Positions 34,843-47,299 of a stretch of 64,000 nt of DNA are shown in pieces. The stretch covers positions 67,001 to 131,000 of the forward strand of contig LSRY02000010.1 of NCBI GenBank assembly GCA_001643675.2. The letters are read 5' to 3'. Under the pieces are notes generated by a model. It was given only the letters and a program-made list of their open reading frames with translations, was not told the DNA's origin and searched no databases. The DNA comes from Monocercomonoides exilis. Its lineage: Eukaryota; Preaxostyla; Oxymonadida; Polymastigidae. Within the stretch, counting starts at the first letter, position 1, and the number at the start of each line of letters is the position of its first letter. A program made the position numbers and the translations under genes.

Positions 34843-37434
34843 TTAAGACTGTGAGGAAAGTGGAGAGCTTTGCTGTGGCAGTGAAGAAAGCGGCGTCTGC
34901 TTCATAAACTTCTCCTCCATGTTCAGCAGCACGTTCCTCAGCGCTTCATAGAAAGACAGATCAGGATAATGCCTCGTGGCCAGAATGAGCACAGCTGAGC
35001 AGAATTCTCCATATCCCATTACACCCAACCCACCACCAGATCCTCCTCCACCACTGCTGTATGAAGAATACCTTTACAAAAACAAAACAAATTAATAAAT
35101 AAATAAATTAATAAATGAGTTAAATATTAAAAATATCACCAAATCGCAAATAAAAAATTATGTTTCAATTGATTTCATTTTATAACAAAAATTCAAATTT
35201 ATAAATTTTTCTGTCACAAACATTCCGACGCTGGTACTTGATGATGAAGAAGAGGAGCCCGTGCTATGCCTTGTGACTTCTCGATACAACAAGTCAAGAT
35301 CAGCCTGAGTCACCGTCTTTCCGTCTGACAAGCCCGCATTTCGTCCAAACTGGCAGAACTTGCTGCAGCTGATGGCATGTCTCTTCATTGACGCGTATGA
35401 CAGTGAAATCGGAGCAGAGGAGGAAGAAGACGAAGGGGCGCGTGCAAACATGCCTGTCCTAATCGGAGCAGAGATGCCAACGCTTCCTCCACTTCCTCTC
35501 CGCTCCACTCTCCCACCAAACCGAGAAGGCGCAGTTCCTTTTTGTCTCCCTTTGTCTCTTGAACTTGTTGCAGAAGACGAGCTGGAGTTTGAACTTGAAT
35601 TGGAAGAAGATGATGCATAAGCGTTTGCATAGCTCAGCCCTGCGCCAATCTTCGAGCCTCCATCTGCAGTTCCGCTTGTAGCTCGTTCTGCATACTCCAA
35701 GAAATACCTCTGAAACTCAGTCGAGTTTGTTGCTCCGAAGCTTGCAATCATTTTCAGCCCCGTCAGCCCCCTCACCCCGCATGCCTTGTAGAATGACTCG
35801 TGCAGCACAGCAGAGTTGAAGATGCGCATTCTGTTGAGATCTGAACGCTTTTTGAAAGAAGGGTGTGATTCAGAATAAATCAGACGATAGAACCCATCTG
35901 GAGACTCGATTGGCTCCGTTTCGTCGACAATTTCCGCCTCTCCACTCTCTCCACTCTCTGCTTCGCTCTTTCGGTATCTCTCTTCACCTTCTCGATCACT
36001 TCTCTTCAACTCGCTCTCCTCTCTTCCCTGCCTCTTCTTCTTCATCCGTTCGAGTCTTTCATTGCTTGCTTGAATCCTCTTCTTTTCAAAAGCCTCATTT
36101 TCTGCCGCCAGGCGGAGCGCCGAGCAGATCACCAGAAACTTAATCTTCTGATCGAGAGGTGAGTCGCACACAAATGATGGTGAATGGTTGATTTCAACAA
36201 TCCACGGGCGCAGGCGATAATCCAGAAGAATATCAAAGCCAATGATGTGAAAACATTGTGATGTGTGTGAAAATGTAGCCATTTGATCAGATGAGAATTG
36301 TGTTTGTGTCATCGATGCTGATGATGAGGCAGTAGAAGAAGATGTTTCTTTCTCTTTCTCTTTCTCTTTGAGCCTTTCTTTTTCTCCCCACAACGTTATT
36401 GGTGGAGATGCATGCAAAGCGTATCCAGATAGTAGCGACGGTTGTATAGCAAGCATTGTCTTCACTATCACGTTGATAATCTGTTCCCACATTTCATCGA
36501 CATCGTAACCCTTTTGCTTGAGAAGTCTTGTAACTGATGATAAGCTCCGTTTTGATCCTTTATCATCGTCTTTGGCATCTTCGTTAGCAATGAAATCCTT
36601 TGAACGCTTATTCACTGCATAATTTGTTAGATGCATAAAAACATTGCTCATATTTTCCCTTGTTACACTTCCTTCATATTTCTTTGTGCAGAATCGTGCT
36701 AAGCCTTCTCTTCCAAGCCATATCCTTAGCGGTGCAACAGACGTTACCAACACATAGATACGGAAATCAAATTTGTATCCATCGATCAAAAACGGCTTAT
36801 CAACGTATCGCTGTACAACTTGCGCATTTGGGAGGATATCTGATAACGTTTGAGCAAGATATATTCCTTGTCCTTGAGAGCCAGCAGTTGGTTTCACAAT
36901 ATACGTTCGAGGACGTTCTCCGGGTTGTGCTAAGGCAAATTCTTCATTTAATTCTGCTGAATCCTGAGGAAGAACCCACGTTCGAGGAACAAACCGAAAA
37001 TCGCTTGGAAACGTCAGTCTCATTCGATTTATATTCTGAAAGAAAATTCCCTTCCGAGAAAGTTCATTCATCATTGGGAAGCGGGACATAACCTGATATA
37101 TATTCATTCTAGACAAAGTATCAAAAGAAGGTGGTGAATCTGTCCAAATAACTTTGCAATGATCAAATTTATCACAATCTCGATAATCAAGGTATTGAGC
37201 CGCAAAACGCACTATAAAGCATTCATTACCAAAAATAGTTTAAAGGTGCAATAGAAGCAACATCAACAAAGTCATAATTTGAACATTTTTCAAACCAATA
37301 TCATATCTACACTCCTCAAGAAGTATGCATTTTTTTCCAGCTTTCCTTGACTGAGGGGTGCAAAGCTTAATATAAGGGTCGTCATCGTCTTCTTCTTCCT
37401 CTTCTTCAACCTTTATTGAACCTCGACGAGACAT
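34843..37434 (-). CDS. Tubulin tyrosine ligase-like (TTLL) protein, probable polyglutamylase
   Basis: Three exons, 37434-37296, 37211-35222 and 35071-34843, encode 785 residues. The first splice restores CRYDI-VRFAAQYL and the last joins SVG-M-YSSYSSGGG. The TTL ATP-grasp domain covers about residues 30-400: MNELSRKGIFFQNINRMR, PRTWVLPQD, KPTAGSQGQGIYL for nucleotide binding, DFRIYVLVTS, RFCTKKY, MHLTNYAVNK and WIVEINHSPSF with the metal-binding Glu/Asn. These enzymes add amino acids, usually Glu, to tubulin tails. The motif set is closest to the TTLL4/6/13 glutamylase group, but the specificity is not proven. An Arg/Lys/Glu helix follows, then a block LIYSESHPSFKKRSDLNRM and Ser-rich linkers. 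The short last exon ends in Gln/Ser. An acidic stretch near residue 10 is encoded by GAA/GAT runs. It converges with pepT. Confidence 0.88.
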
Positions 37435-37808
37435 TATTTTCTTATCTTTTCAATAAAACTTGAAATTTGATTATTGGATTATAGTTTTGATCAATATTCT
37501 GTTGAATTTTTTCAATAATAAATAGAAAAATGGAAAAAGATTTTTTTTCGAAAAAGAAAGAAAAGAAATATGCTTTTTGTAAACATGTGTTACAGATTAA
37601 AATATTTTTGACTCGTCCGTCAGTAATAAAAAATCCACGTCAGTTTTGGTATTTGAAAAAAAAAGAAATTTTCTCTGATTTTTGGACTTTTCGTAATATA
37701 TATCAAATTGCTTTTTAACATTCATTTTATTCTATTTTTTGAACTTTTCTTTTTTTCATAAATTAATTTAAAATTACTTCCCTGCAGAATACTGACTTTA
37801 TTAACAGT

Positions 37809-37833
37809 CACTGACTTCACTGACTTCACTGAC
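37809..37833 (+). repeat. Short tandem repeat, unit CACTGACTT
   Basis: Two perfect copies of CACTGACTT and a partial third. Related CTGACTT words lie just upstream. No function is apparent. Confidence 0.8.
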
Positions 37834-38507
37834 GGTCCGATGATCAATTCATTTCAAATATGATTTTTTGTCAATATCCTTTTTTGAGAAACGCATTTTC
37901 ATTCTTCTTTTATTTGAATTAATATTTATCAATATTTGCACATGCAATTATTTGTTCTTATAGTTGAAGTTCTGAAGTGAACATTATAACTCGTTCAGTC
38001 AGGAAACCAATTTTGTCAGCCAATAGTCACAAAGTCACACATGATTAGCTTTTTGTAGAAAATATGGGGGAAAATATGAACTCTCAAGCCTTTTTTGTAC
38101 AAGGCATTGAAAAATTGCTTCACTCATAACTTTTCTCAACTTTCTCAGATTTCAAAATAAATTTGATTTCCTCATCCGAAAACAGGCATCGTTGAAATCG
38201 AATCATAAAGTTTTCCAACATTTCACGAAAGTCAAAAAAAGGAACTATATTTTTTGTGTTTTTTGATCTCAAAAAGTCAATGAAAAGTACATAATTTATC
38301 AATGAAATTGTCTGAAGTGATATATTTTACCCCATATGAGCAAAAAGACAATTCTTTTGCGCAAAACTTCTTTCTGTAATTTTAAACAATGTTTGCAAAA
38401 ATTTTCACTATATTTTTTCGATTCGAATTTTGATAACAAGGATGATTCTTTAAGAAGTCATGTTCTTTTCTATCAAGAATTTAAGTTAAAATTTTCTTTA
38501 TGAAAAT

Positions 38508-38662
38508 GGGACGAATGTTTTTGCTTTTTGAATTTTGTTCCATTCAATTATTTCCTGATTTTTCCTCTAATTTTAATTATTATCTTTATAATTATTCATG
38601 TGAATGTTGGACATTGAATGATACGATACAAAAAATTTTTTGGAACAAATCTTTGATTTTTT
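38508..38662 (+). repeat. Dispersed intergenic repeat, copy B (divergent)
   Basis: Shares the left end (GGGACGAA, then GAATTTTGTTCCATTCAA) and the right end (TTGGAACAAATC) with copies A and C, in the same orientation and with nearly the same length. The middle is heavily diverged. Confidence 0.6.
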
Positions 38663-39077
38663 ATTGATATTCGAAATCTGCATTATTATCGATGTGACTA
38701 TTTCCGGTTTTGACTGTATTCGAGGATTCATGGTTATCTCAAAAACCGAGCTCTTTATTTATTTCTTTTCTTTTCCAATCAGCTTATTTTGTCAATGCAT
38801 AAGTCAAAGAAAGAAAGAGATTTTTTCTTGTGAAAAAGTCACTGAAACCTGAGTAATGGTGGTAAATCATTGAAATTGATGGAAGGTTTCAAAAAATTAA
38901 AATTAAAATTAAAATGAAAGAATATAAAAGAAAGAAAGAAAAGAAAAGAAAGAAAGAAAAAAATATTTTATGGAGAGGGGAAAAGTTAATTTGATTCTTT
39001 GTCAGGGAGAAAATGAAATCTGGAGGAGGTTAAAAATTTTTCATCATTTTTTTTGTTAAAAACTGAAAAAAGGAATA

Positions 39078-39527
39078 CAGTCTAAACCGGATATAATCAC
39101 ATCGGTTTTTGCACAACTTTTTGTGACTATATCCGATTGTGATAAAATACGATGCTGCTTAACGCAGAAAAAAATAAAAATTAATTAATTTATTAATTTG
39201 TTTTGGGTCGATTTTTTCATTTTTGAAAATTCTTCATTAAAACGCATTTTTCACTTGCGAAATTAATTTTTTGCGAAAATGCATATTATTTTAACTTCAT
39301 TGAGCACATTTTCGAAAAATCAAAAAATAAAAATTTTTGATCAAAAAATTGATTTTTCATTGAAAAAGTCACACATTATAATTAAAAATGTGATTATATA
39401 TTTTCATCCCTGTGATTATATGCGATGAAAAATGAATGAAAAATAGGCCAAAAATGTCGGTGCATCGAAAAATGTGACTATAAACGAATGTGATTATATT
39501 CGACGTGATTATATCCGGTTTTGACTG
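39078..39527. mobile_element. 450-bp MITE with CAGT termini and TA target duplication
   Basis: Terminal inverted repeats of 27 bp (39078-39104 and 39501-39527) match at 25 of 27 positions. Both begin CAGTC and share AAACCGGATATAATCAC. The dinucleotide TA flanks both ends (39076-39077 and 39528-39529). TA duplication and CAGT ends are typical of Tc1/mariner-pogo class elements. There is no transposase frame inside, so it is non-autonomous. The interior carries five or six more degenerate copies of GTGAYTATAnnCGA, in both halves, that resemble the TIR core. Confidence 0.85.
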
Positions 39528-39830
39528 TAATTGTCTTCATTTCAAATAGCAAACATGAAACGAAGTTAAACAATTTTCTTGGACGAATTGAAGGCTCTCA
39601 CAACATTGAAATCAAAACGAATCAATCACAATGAATCAATCATGAGACCATATATCAAAAATATTGACACAAAATGATAAAATGGAATGAGTGGACAAAT
39701 ACTTTTAAAACCATTTGGAGTTATTTTTGAAATTCTTTTCCTTCTCGTGGAATACAAAATTGATACAAAAATTCAAAACAATTGCAGAATCAATGACTGC
39801 AAAATAAAATAAAAAAAAAGAAAAGAATAA

Positions 39831-39959
39831 AGAAAAAGAAAAAGTGAATTTTCTTTCGATGAATCAGAAGAATCTGATAAAGATGATGATTCTTCTTTGA
39901 CTGTAACAGAAGAAATATCATCAGTTGGTTTTTCTGATAGCAATCGTGTTGATGAATAA
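39831..39959 (+). pseudogene. Possible gene fragment: acidic 43-codon open frame
   Basis: After a TAA at 39828-39830 the frame reads RKRKSEFSFDESEESDKDDD and continues through Ser/Val residues to NRVDE and TAA at 39957-39959. Its Glu/Asp/Ser codon content differs from the AT-rich surroundings and resembles tails of genes in this window. It could be a terminal exon of an unseen gene, a relic, or chance. Confidence 0.25.
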
Positions 39960-40191
39960 TAAAAAAAAAATCAATCCCTGGACAATATTTATAATCACCC
40001 CACTTTTCTCTTCAAACAACATTACACTTTTCAATTGCACAAAACATTGATATCTTCCACAATTTTTATTATTCATTTTTTTTTAGGAAAAAAAATTTGG
40101 AGATAATTGAATGAAGATGCATTGATTATTTCCAAATGCAGTATTTATTTGTTAATTTCTGAATTCCAATTTTTCTGTGAAAATATTATAT

Positions 40192-40347
40192 GGGACGAAA
40201 TATTTTGCTTTATGAATTTTGTTCCATTCAACTCAAACAAATATTTTTCTCAATTTTAGAATTTTTCTGTATTATTTGACACGGGAATGAAAGAACAATA
40301 ATGATAAGGTTGGAGAAAAAGTTTGGTACAAATCGTTGTTTTTTCAT
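40192..40347 (+). repeat. Dispersed intergenic repeat, copy C
   Basis: Nearly co-linear with copy A at 17094-17251, sharing AAATATTTTTCT, GAATTTTTCTGT, GGGAATGAAAGA and AATGATAAGGTTGGAG. It lies about 130 bp upstream of the start of the armadillo-like gene, in the same orientation as that gene. Confidence 0.8.
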
Positions 40348-40478
40348 AAATGAAATAATTATGCTCCATTTCCGAAACCAGAAACTTTTTTTAAAAAAAT
40401 ATTATGGGTATTCATTTTTAGAAATAATTATTAAATTAACAAACATTTATTTATTTCGATTGCCACATTTAAAAATAG

Positions 40479-43400
40479 ATGTCGCTATCATGGGTATGTG
40501 CTTAAAAATTATATTCATCAATATGGTGTTTATTATTATTATTATTTTAAAGTTACCGAAAGAAATTTGCAGATTGGATGATATTTCAAGAGAAGAATTA
40601 TATCCATATTGGGAATATCTTCAAACGATGCATAAAATTGTTTCAGAAGGTTAGATCTTTTTTTTGTTATCTTGGTAACTATATAAATGGATTTTGATTG
40701 ATAACTTCATTTTGAAATATTCAGATCCGTTATGGCGGCTTCCAGATTTTATAAACAGCTCATTCATTCGATTTCTTGTTGATTCAATGTTTTCAAGAGA
40801 GAATAAAGAACTTTCGGTAATTTTTCCAACATTTTTCCATTTGTTTTTTTATGTTGTAATTTATTTCAAGAACGCATCGATTGAAATTTTAGTGGACCTT
40901 ATTAAAATTTTTTGTCCAAATTCATTGCCTCTTAAGCAAAAAGCAATTGCTTTCGTTTTCAATGCTCTTGTTGATGTTTGTTTTATTATTAAATAATTCA
41001 TGAAATGATTGTCCTTTTTGCATTTTTATGATATTAACTGCAGTTTGACAATCCAATTTGTGCAATTGAGGGAATACGTGGGATTGGGTATGATTATTTT
41101 GCATTGGAAATAAGATTAAGACTTACGAACTTCTATGTTCATTTAGTGTGTTAATTGAATCAACCCCAAGATTTATTCCAGGAGTGATTCAAATTGGTTT
41201 TTTCGAAAGACTTGCAAGACGCATAGAGAAAGAGATGAAACGGACGCATTATTTTGAAGAAGAAATAAGGATGCAGCAGAGAAGGAGGGGAAGATCTCCG
41301 CCACCAGATCAAAGCTCATTTGCCTCACGTTCATTCAAGTGCTATTCAAAATCTCGCTCTCCACCTCCAAAATTTTCTCTAACTGCGTCTTCAACATCAC
41401 CACCTGCATCTCCTCCTGTTTCTCCGTCTGAATCTGCCTCGGCGTCTGTCATGGTTTCCTCAGGAAATCCACAAGAAAAGTCTTCAAAACAGCAGAAAGC
41501 ACAAAAAGCTTATTTACAAGACATCAACCAGAAAAAGCTAGAAGAAACCGAACAGAACGTGAAAAGAAAAGAGAACACCACAAACGCAATCAAAAACGAA
41601 AAGAAGAAGCATTCTGTCTCACCTCCACCAGCACAGCAAAAGCAAAAGCAAAACAAAGAGAATGGCAAAGGCAAAGGAAAAGATGACAAAACATCAAAAT
41701 CTCAATCACCTCCGCCTGTTGCATCGAATGAAAGAGGAGTCAGCTTGTCTCCCCCGCCTTCTGCAAAGACTTCGTCTTCGTCGTCTTCTTCTTTTTCTTC
41801 AGTCAGAAAAGCAGCATCCAAATCACCTCCTCCGAAATGCACTGCTTCTGTTTCTGCTTCTGCCTCAGTCTCATCTGTCTCATCTTCAAGCAATAAAAAA
41901 GAATCATTTAGTTCTTTATCACAAAATTCAAGTAAGCAAAAAGCTGAATCAAAAGCATTTTCTTTATTTGAATCCTCCTCCTCCTCATCTTCTTATGCGA
42001 GTGACAAAGAAATTGAAAGGAAAAAGAGAAAAGAAGAAGAAGATGATGATTATAATGAAGAAGAAGAAGAAGAAGACGAAGATGAAGACGAAGAAGACGA
42101 AGAAGAAGAAGAAGACAGCGATGCTATTGATGATAATGATCATTATGAAGATAATCTACAGATAGCAAAAGCAGCACGAGCTGATAAGTTTGTATCTAAT
42201 GATGCAGTTGCATTGAAAACGAAAACGAAAACGAAAAGGAAAAGAAGGAGAAACAAGGAAAAGATAGACAACGATCGTGATGGCTCAAAGAAAAGGATAG
42301 AAGCCTTAATACAAGACACAATGAAAGAAGAAGAAGAAAAGGAAGAAGAATGGAAAAAGAACTATGCTCAGTTTTATTTGTTTTGTGAGACTTGTTTGAA
42401 CACAATTGAAAGATTTCTCCCTGAAGACGAATTTGGATTTGAAGAAGGAGACGAAAAGATTGAAAAACAAACGAAAGAAAGTGAGACAAAAGAAGAAACT
42501 GAGCTAAAGGAAGAAGAGGTGAAAGAGAAAAAGGATCAAACAGATAAAGCATTAAATGATCAGACAGAAGAAAGAGAAAAAGAAAAAGAAAGAAAAAGAG
42601 AGTTGAAAGAAAAAAAAGAAAAAGAAAAAGAAATTTTCAAAGAAAAACAAAAATATAAGAAAGAAATAGATGTCAATGTGTTTAAATGTCTGCAGTCATT
42701 TTTCGGATTTGCTTTGACAATGAAAAATAAAGAGATAAGAAGAAAAGCACAAAAGATAATAGATTGGATTGCTGTTTGTAGTCAGAATAATGAAATGGAT
42801 AAAAAAGCAGGCAAAGAAAATGAAACAAAAGAAAAAGAAAAAGATGAAGAAGTTAAAAAGTCTTTGCCAAAATCGTTGAAAGAAAGTTGGTCACTTTCAG
42901 AAGAAGTGACAAATGCTGTTTTATTGTTGAGGCTTGCCTTGTCTTCATTTTTATTATCTTTCTATTTTTTGCTTCTCTTTATTGAAAATTTATAATTCTA
43001 TTCATTTTGTGTTCATTCTTCTTTCAACTTTCTTTGATATTCAGTGAGCCACAAACAGCTCAGTCAGGTTTGAATCTTCTTCTGTGGCTGTTCCGCCACG
43101 CACGCAGCATTTATGTCCACCAGGCCATCTGCTCTTTTCTCTTTCATTCGCCTTTTCTCTTTATCGTTTGCCGCATTGTCAAGCAGCATTTGTCCATGCC
43201 ATCGAAAGCATTGTTGTCCAGCAGCAGCTTCTTGAAAGATCTGCTGAGGGTGCTCTGGTGGTTTGCGAGAGGGCGAAAGGAGGCAGCGCTGAAAGTGGCG
43301 CGGATGGGGATTGCTTCTGACCTGGTGCTTGCTATTCCACAAGTGCCAGAGGAGTTGATTATGCCTTGCTTGGCTGTGGTTGCTGAGTGTGTCCGTTGGA

Positions 43401-45304
43401 GAGAGGCATATTGGATTGTGCAGCTTACATCGCCGTTTGTTGAAACGCTGATAAATCTTTGTACTTTGCATCCTCACTCGTTTTCTTCATCGTCACCCGC
43501 AACAACCGCAGAAATAACAAAGACAGAACCATATCTTATGCCTTCCATTTATCTCCTGATGCGCTATGCTTCTGAACCAGATAAGTTTTGCGACACGTTT
43601 AATGATACTTATTTCAGAGCATTTGAAGATAAAAGAAAATTTCGATTTCTGCAGGAATTCGAAAGCAATCCAAAATACTTTGGCTCATTTTTGCGCAAGT
43701 TGGCAGCTTCTGCTGTGGATGATAGTGTTGCTGATGCAGCTGGAGTGCTGTCTTTGCTTCTGTGCGGAAGATACCCGTTTGAATGGACAGAGCAGGAGAT
43801 TCAAGAGAAAAGAAAAGCAGAAATGAAGGAGCGAACTTTGAAGGACAGCAGATATTATTATTGTTGTATTAGTTTCTCAACTTGGGGTTATTTCGGCAGT
43901 TCAGCTTCAGAAGACGCTGAACCACCTGTGCTGATCTATCCCTCTGAAACACATCCAATTGTTCAGTCATGTATTTCAATGCTATTTGATGATGATGCAG
44001 ATGTGTGGAAGATTGCATTCGAGCAGAAGCTGGAAGAGCTGAAGGAAAAAGACACAGAAAGCAATGAAGAGGCATCATCATCATCATCATCTGCATCAGC
44101 CATTGACTCAGAAGAAGACTGGAGCGAATACGACGTGAAAGAAAATAGCAGTGTTATTTTTGAAGAGCTTAAGAATGAAATGAGACGTATAGAAGGCCTT
44201 AAAAGAGAAGCTGACATCAACATTCGTCAAACATCTGCGAATCAAAGTTATCTGCAAAGAGATCAATTCTCAAGTGCACAAGCAGGCAGCAGTTCAAATG
44301 GGGATCAGAAGATTAAACAAGGAAGTGCTTTGTTCAAAGAAGTTGGTGCTTCTTCTGAATGTGGTGAAGAAGACAAAGAAAAAGCTTATATGGATAATAT
44401 TATAAACTCAGTTGAGCTGTCAATTCCTGTTGATCCTTTAGTCAAAGTTGAAAGTGGATTAACTGCCATGTCAATTTTTGTGGGACAAAATGGAATTGAT
44501 TTCAGAATGCGTCCGCTTTATTCGCGTGCCACATTTATAAGAGCACTTGAGCTTTCTTCGTTCCCACACCCACGAATCATCCTGTCTGCGCTGTATGCAA
44601 TGGACAGCTTTACGTTTTCGGCTTTTGGCTTTCGGGCAGCTGGAGTGGATAACCTGCGCTCGGCTGCTAAGCGAGCGGTAGAAATCATCACAGAGATTTA
44701 CAATTACCAGCAGAAAATGAAAAAGATATCCACAATTTTTGAAGGAGGTACTTATTATTTAAAAGCGGATGATGTAATGCCTTCTTCAGTTCCCTCTTGC
44801 TCCGCTTTCCCTTCCTGCTATGCATTTGCAGGATGTGAAAACGAGATCCTTTATGCAGCAATTTGTTTGTATCTCGACATTCTGAACAGCAAAGCAAGAG
44901 ACGACTCCTTAATGCCCGATAAGCCAATCTTCCAAGCCTGTTTCGAACTTCTCTTCAGCCGATCTGATTTTGCAAGATGTTTTATTTCAAACGAGATTCA
45001 CTCTCCTCTCCTTTATGTCCCATTGACTTCCTTCGATTCGCCGTCTGCTTGCTCACTGCCTCAACAGATAAGCGACTGCCTTTGGGTGCATTCAAATAAA
45101 AACGACCAGCAAATTGACTACCCATACAAATATGAAGACGGGAACAGATATCAAAAAATAGCTTCAAGGAATTTGATGTCTTTTCTTAATGATGCCACAT
45201 TCTCACCTCAACTATCCAAAGTTCTATATTCGATTGGATTTGACCAGAAAGCTTTACAAGATCTCAAATATCAACAGTATTCAAAAGGCTACGGTTTTCG
45301 CTGA
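40479..45304 (+). CDS. Armadillo/HEAT-like helical-repeat protein with a large charged insertion
   Basis: Seven exons: 40479-40493, 40553-40649, 40725-40816, 40871-40975, 41044-41087, 41147-42925 and 43045-45304. Introns are 59, 75, 54, 68, 59 and 119 bp; 1463 residues. The N-terminal ~150 residues form amphipathic helices like ARM repeats (ASIEILVDLIKIFCPNSLPL, AIEGIRGIGVLIESTPRFIP). A low-complexity insertion follows (about residues 160-620): Ser/Pro with SPPP motifs, Asp/Glu runs, Lys/Glu helices. Helical repeats resume at VFKCLQSFFGFALTM and continue through NLLLWLFRHARSIYVHQAIC and LALSSFPHPRIILSALYAM types. No catalytic motif or membrane segment is seen. Importin- or phosphatase-scaffold-like roles are possible, but I cannot name a family. 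The splice model joins the helices smoothly, yet the 15-nt first exon and the last intron are the weakest points. Confidence 0.65.
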
Positions 45305-47299
45305 GTCAATATGTTGATATATGAGGCAAGAAATCTGCTCTTTTCTCATAAAAAGGGAAACTTTCAACAACGCAAGAAATGATTGAGAGCGGATTGGGAA
45401 ATATTAAAAGAAATTTAAAATGCTTGATATATTAGAAAAATTATTCTCCATTGAACGAATTTATGCTCACCAAAAAGAATGATCTGTTGACTTGCTTAGC
45501 GCTGTAATGATAGAATATAAATTTGCTTTGCATTTTGCAAAGAGTTATCTATTCACTTTGTGATTATTTTATGTTTTGAATTTTCAAATGAGTTAATACA
45601 GATTTTTTTTTTCTTTTTTGTGGAGGAGGAAATGTATTAGAATTTCCGAGTTGTTGAATATGAGAAATGTCTGTGAAGAAGATTTGACTCTGTTATGTAT
45701 TTATTTTTGGTTTTTGTGATATATTTTTTAAAATACATTTTTTAAAAAAATTTCTTTTTTTTTTAATTGAGATTGTATTTCCCTCTCTCTTTTAAATAAT
45801 TTATTGGATTTTTCGTTGCCTTTTCTTTTGAAAACTTTTCAATATCGAAGGAAAAAATTCCGGAAAAGTTTCCTTATTTAGTACTGTAACTTTAAGTCAT
45901 GCAATTATTCAAGTTTTGTTTGAACTATTATTTATTAGAAAATTGTTTTGAGAACTAAACTTCTTGATATTTGTGAAAAGAATTTTGAAAAATCAAACAA
46001 CTATGAGTTAATTTACAAGTATTATTTTTCCTTCAGGTATAATTTTCACAAATTCAAAACCCGAAGTTCAAAAATAATTTGAAAAAACAAAAATTATCAC
46101 AAAAAAAGTTAATAAATGAATAAAAAGTTTTTAAAGAAAAATAACATACATTTCCCATCCATTTTTCAGTTTTATCTTGTGCTTGATTGTGTTCAACAAC
46201 AATAGTTGAATCAAAATTATTTTCTGATCACAAATGAATAAGTTCAAGAGTAAATGGATTCTTTCAATACAAACAACTTGTCCAATTATGAAGATTGTTT
46301 TTGTTTGAGCTTTTAATAAATAAATAAATAAATAAATAAAAAATCTCAATCCATGATACTAAATATTTATCAGTATTCTCTCTCTCTTTCTTTTTTCCCC
46401 GCAAACCCCTTTGATGTGAACATTAATCCTTATTTAATGTTAATCTGCACATCAATTTGCTTTTTCTTTCTGGAATATTTCGGCAAAAACCTTTATAATT
46501 TGAAATGAATGTTTAATAACTTGAATAAATACTTACACGTGATTCTGCGAGCAGCTCTTTTGAAAAATGAAATAGATCATAAATAATTAATCAAAGAGAA
46601 GCGCTGGCAATGAATTATATGGTCTCTTTCATTCTTTTTCTTTCTTCTTTTCCCTTCTCTTTCTTTCTTTTTTCCTTCATTTTGTTCAACATTATTGTTC
46701 TTCATGTTTTTTGAATCGTTTGTCAATTCACTAATTCATCTCTTGTGCTTTCATATTTCTTTGTTTTATTCAGAAGAACATTCTCTCTCACACAATTTCA
46801 CATTTGATTTTTTGTCTTCCATTTTTGTTTGTTTCCCACAAAACATTCAAATCACCTCAGAAGATTCTCTGAAAGATGTTGATTGGCAAGCACTTGGCGA
46901 AAAGCGTTTCTGTGCAATATTTCTTTTTTTTGAAGATATCTTTGATAGAGAAAGGAGCAAAAACCAACGCCAAGAATCTCTCAGAATCAACTGTTTTGCT
47001 TTGAATCTGTTTGAAATAAGACAAAAACAAACAAACGAAATGCCAACAACAACAATAAAACAAAATAAATCAACAAATGTCCTCTGAACAGCTTTCACAG
47101 TTTGTTTCTCTTTCTCTTTTCCTTCTTTTGCACATTTTCCATTTTCCCCTCTGATTGAATTCCATTCTCCATTTTTGTTATCATTCTTCTCAAAAAACAT
47201 ATTTTCCTTTTTCTGACTTTTTTAGAAAGTTTCATTCGGTTCTCCTCTGATATTTCTGGGCTGTTGGATGCACAACAGTTTTTGCAATGGAACGCAAAC
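45305..47299. other. 2-kb AT-rich intergenic region between convergent genes
   Basis: Lies between the 3' ends of the armadillo-like gene (+) and the large beta-helix gene (-). It contains an (AAAT)n run near 46316-46340 and pyrimidine-rich tracts near 46630-46680. The longest open frames (for example 46695-47087, +) have no recognisable domain and look non-coding. Confidence 0.5.

Larger units (their letters stand above)
37435..40478. other. 3-kb AT-rich gene-poor region with repeats
   Basis: It holds two copies of the dispersed repeat (38508-38662, 40192-40347), a TA-flanked MITE (39078-39527), a short 9-bp tandem repeat, A/G-rich tracts near 38900-38970, and a 43-codon acidic open frame ending at 39959. 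No full gene is recognised. The left end must contain the TTLL promoter. Confidence 0.6.

Noticed and set aside
46316-46340. (AAAT)n run as a functional element
   Set aside because: Simple microsatellite in AT-rich spacer.
46695-47087. 130-codon + strand open frame
   Set aside because: Phe/Asn-rich composition, no domain, and flanked by AT-rich DNA; looks like chance.
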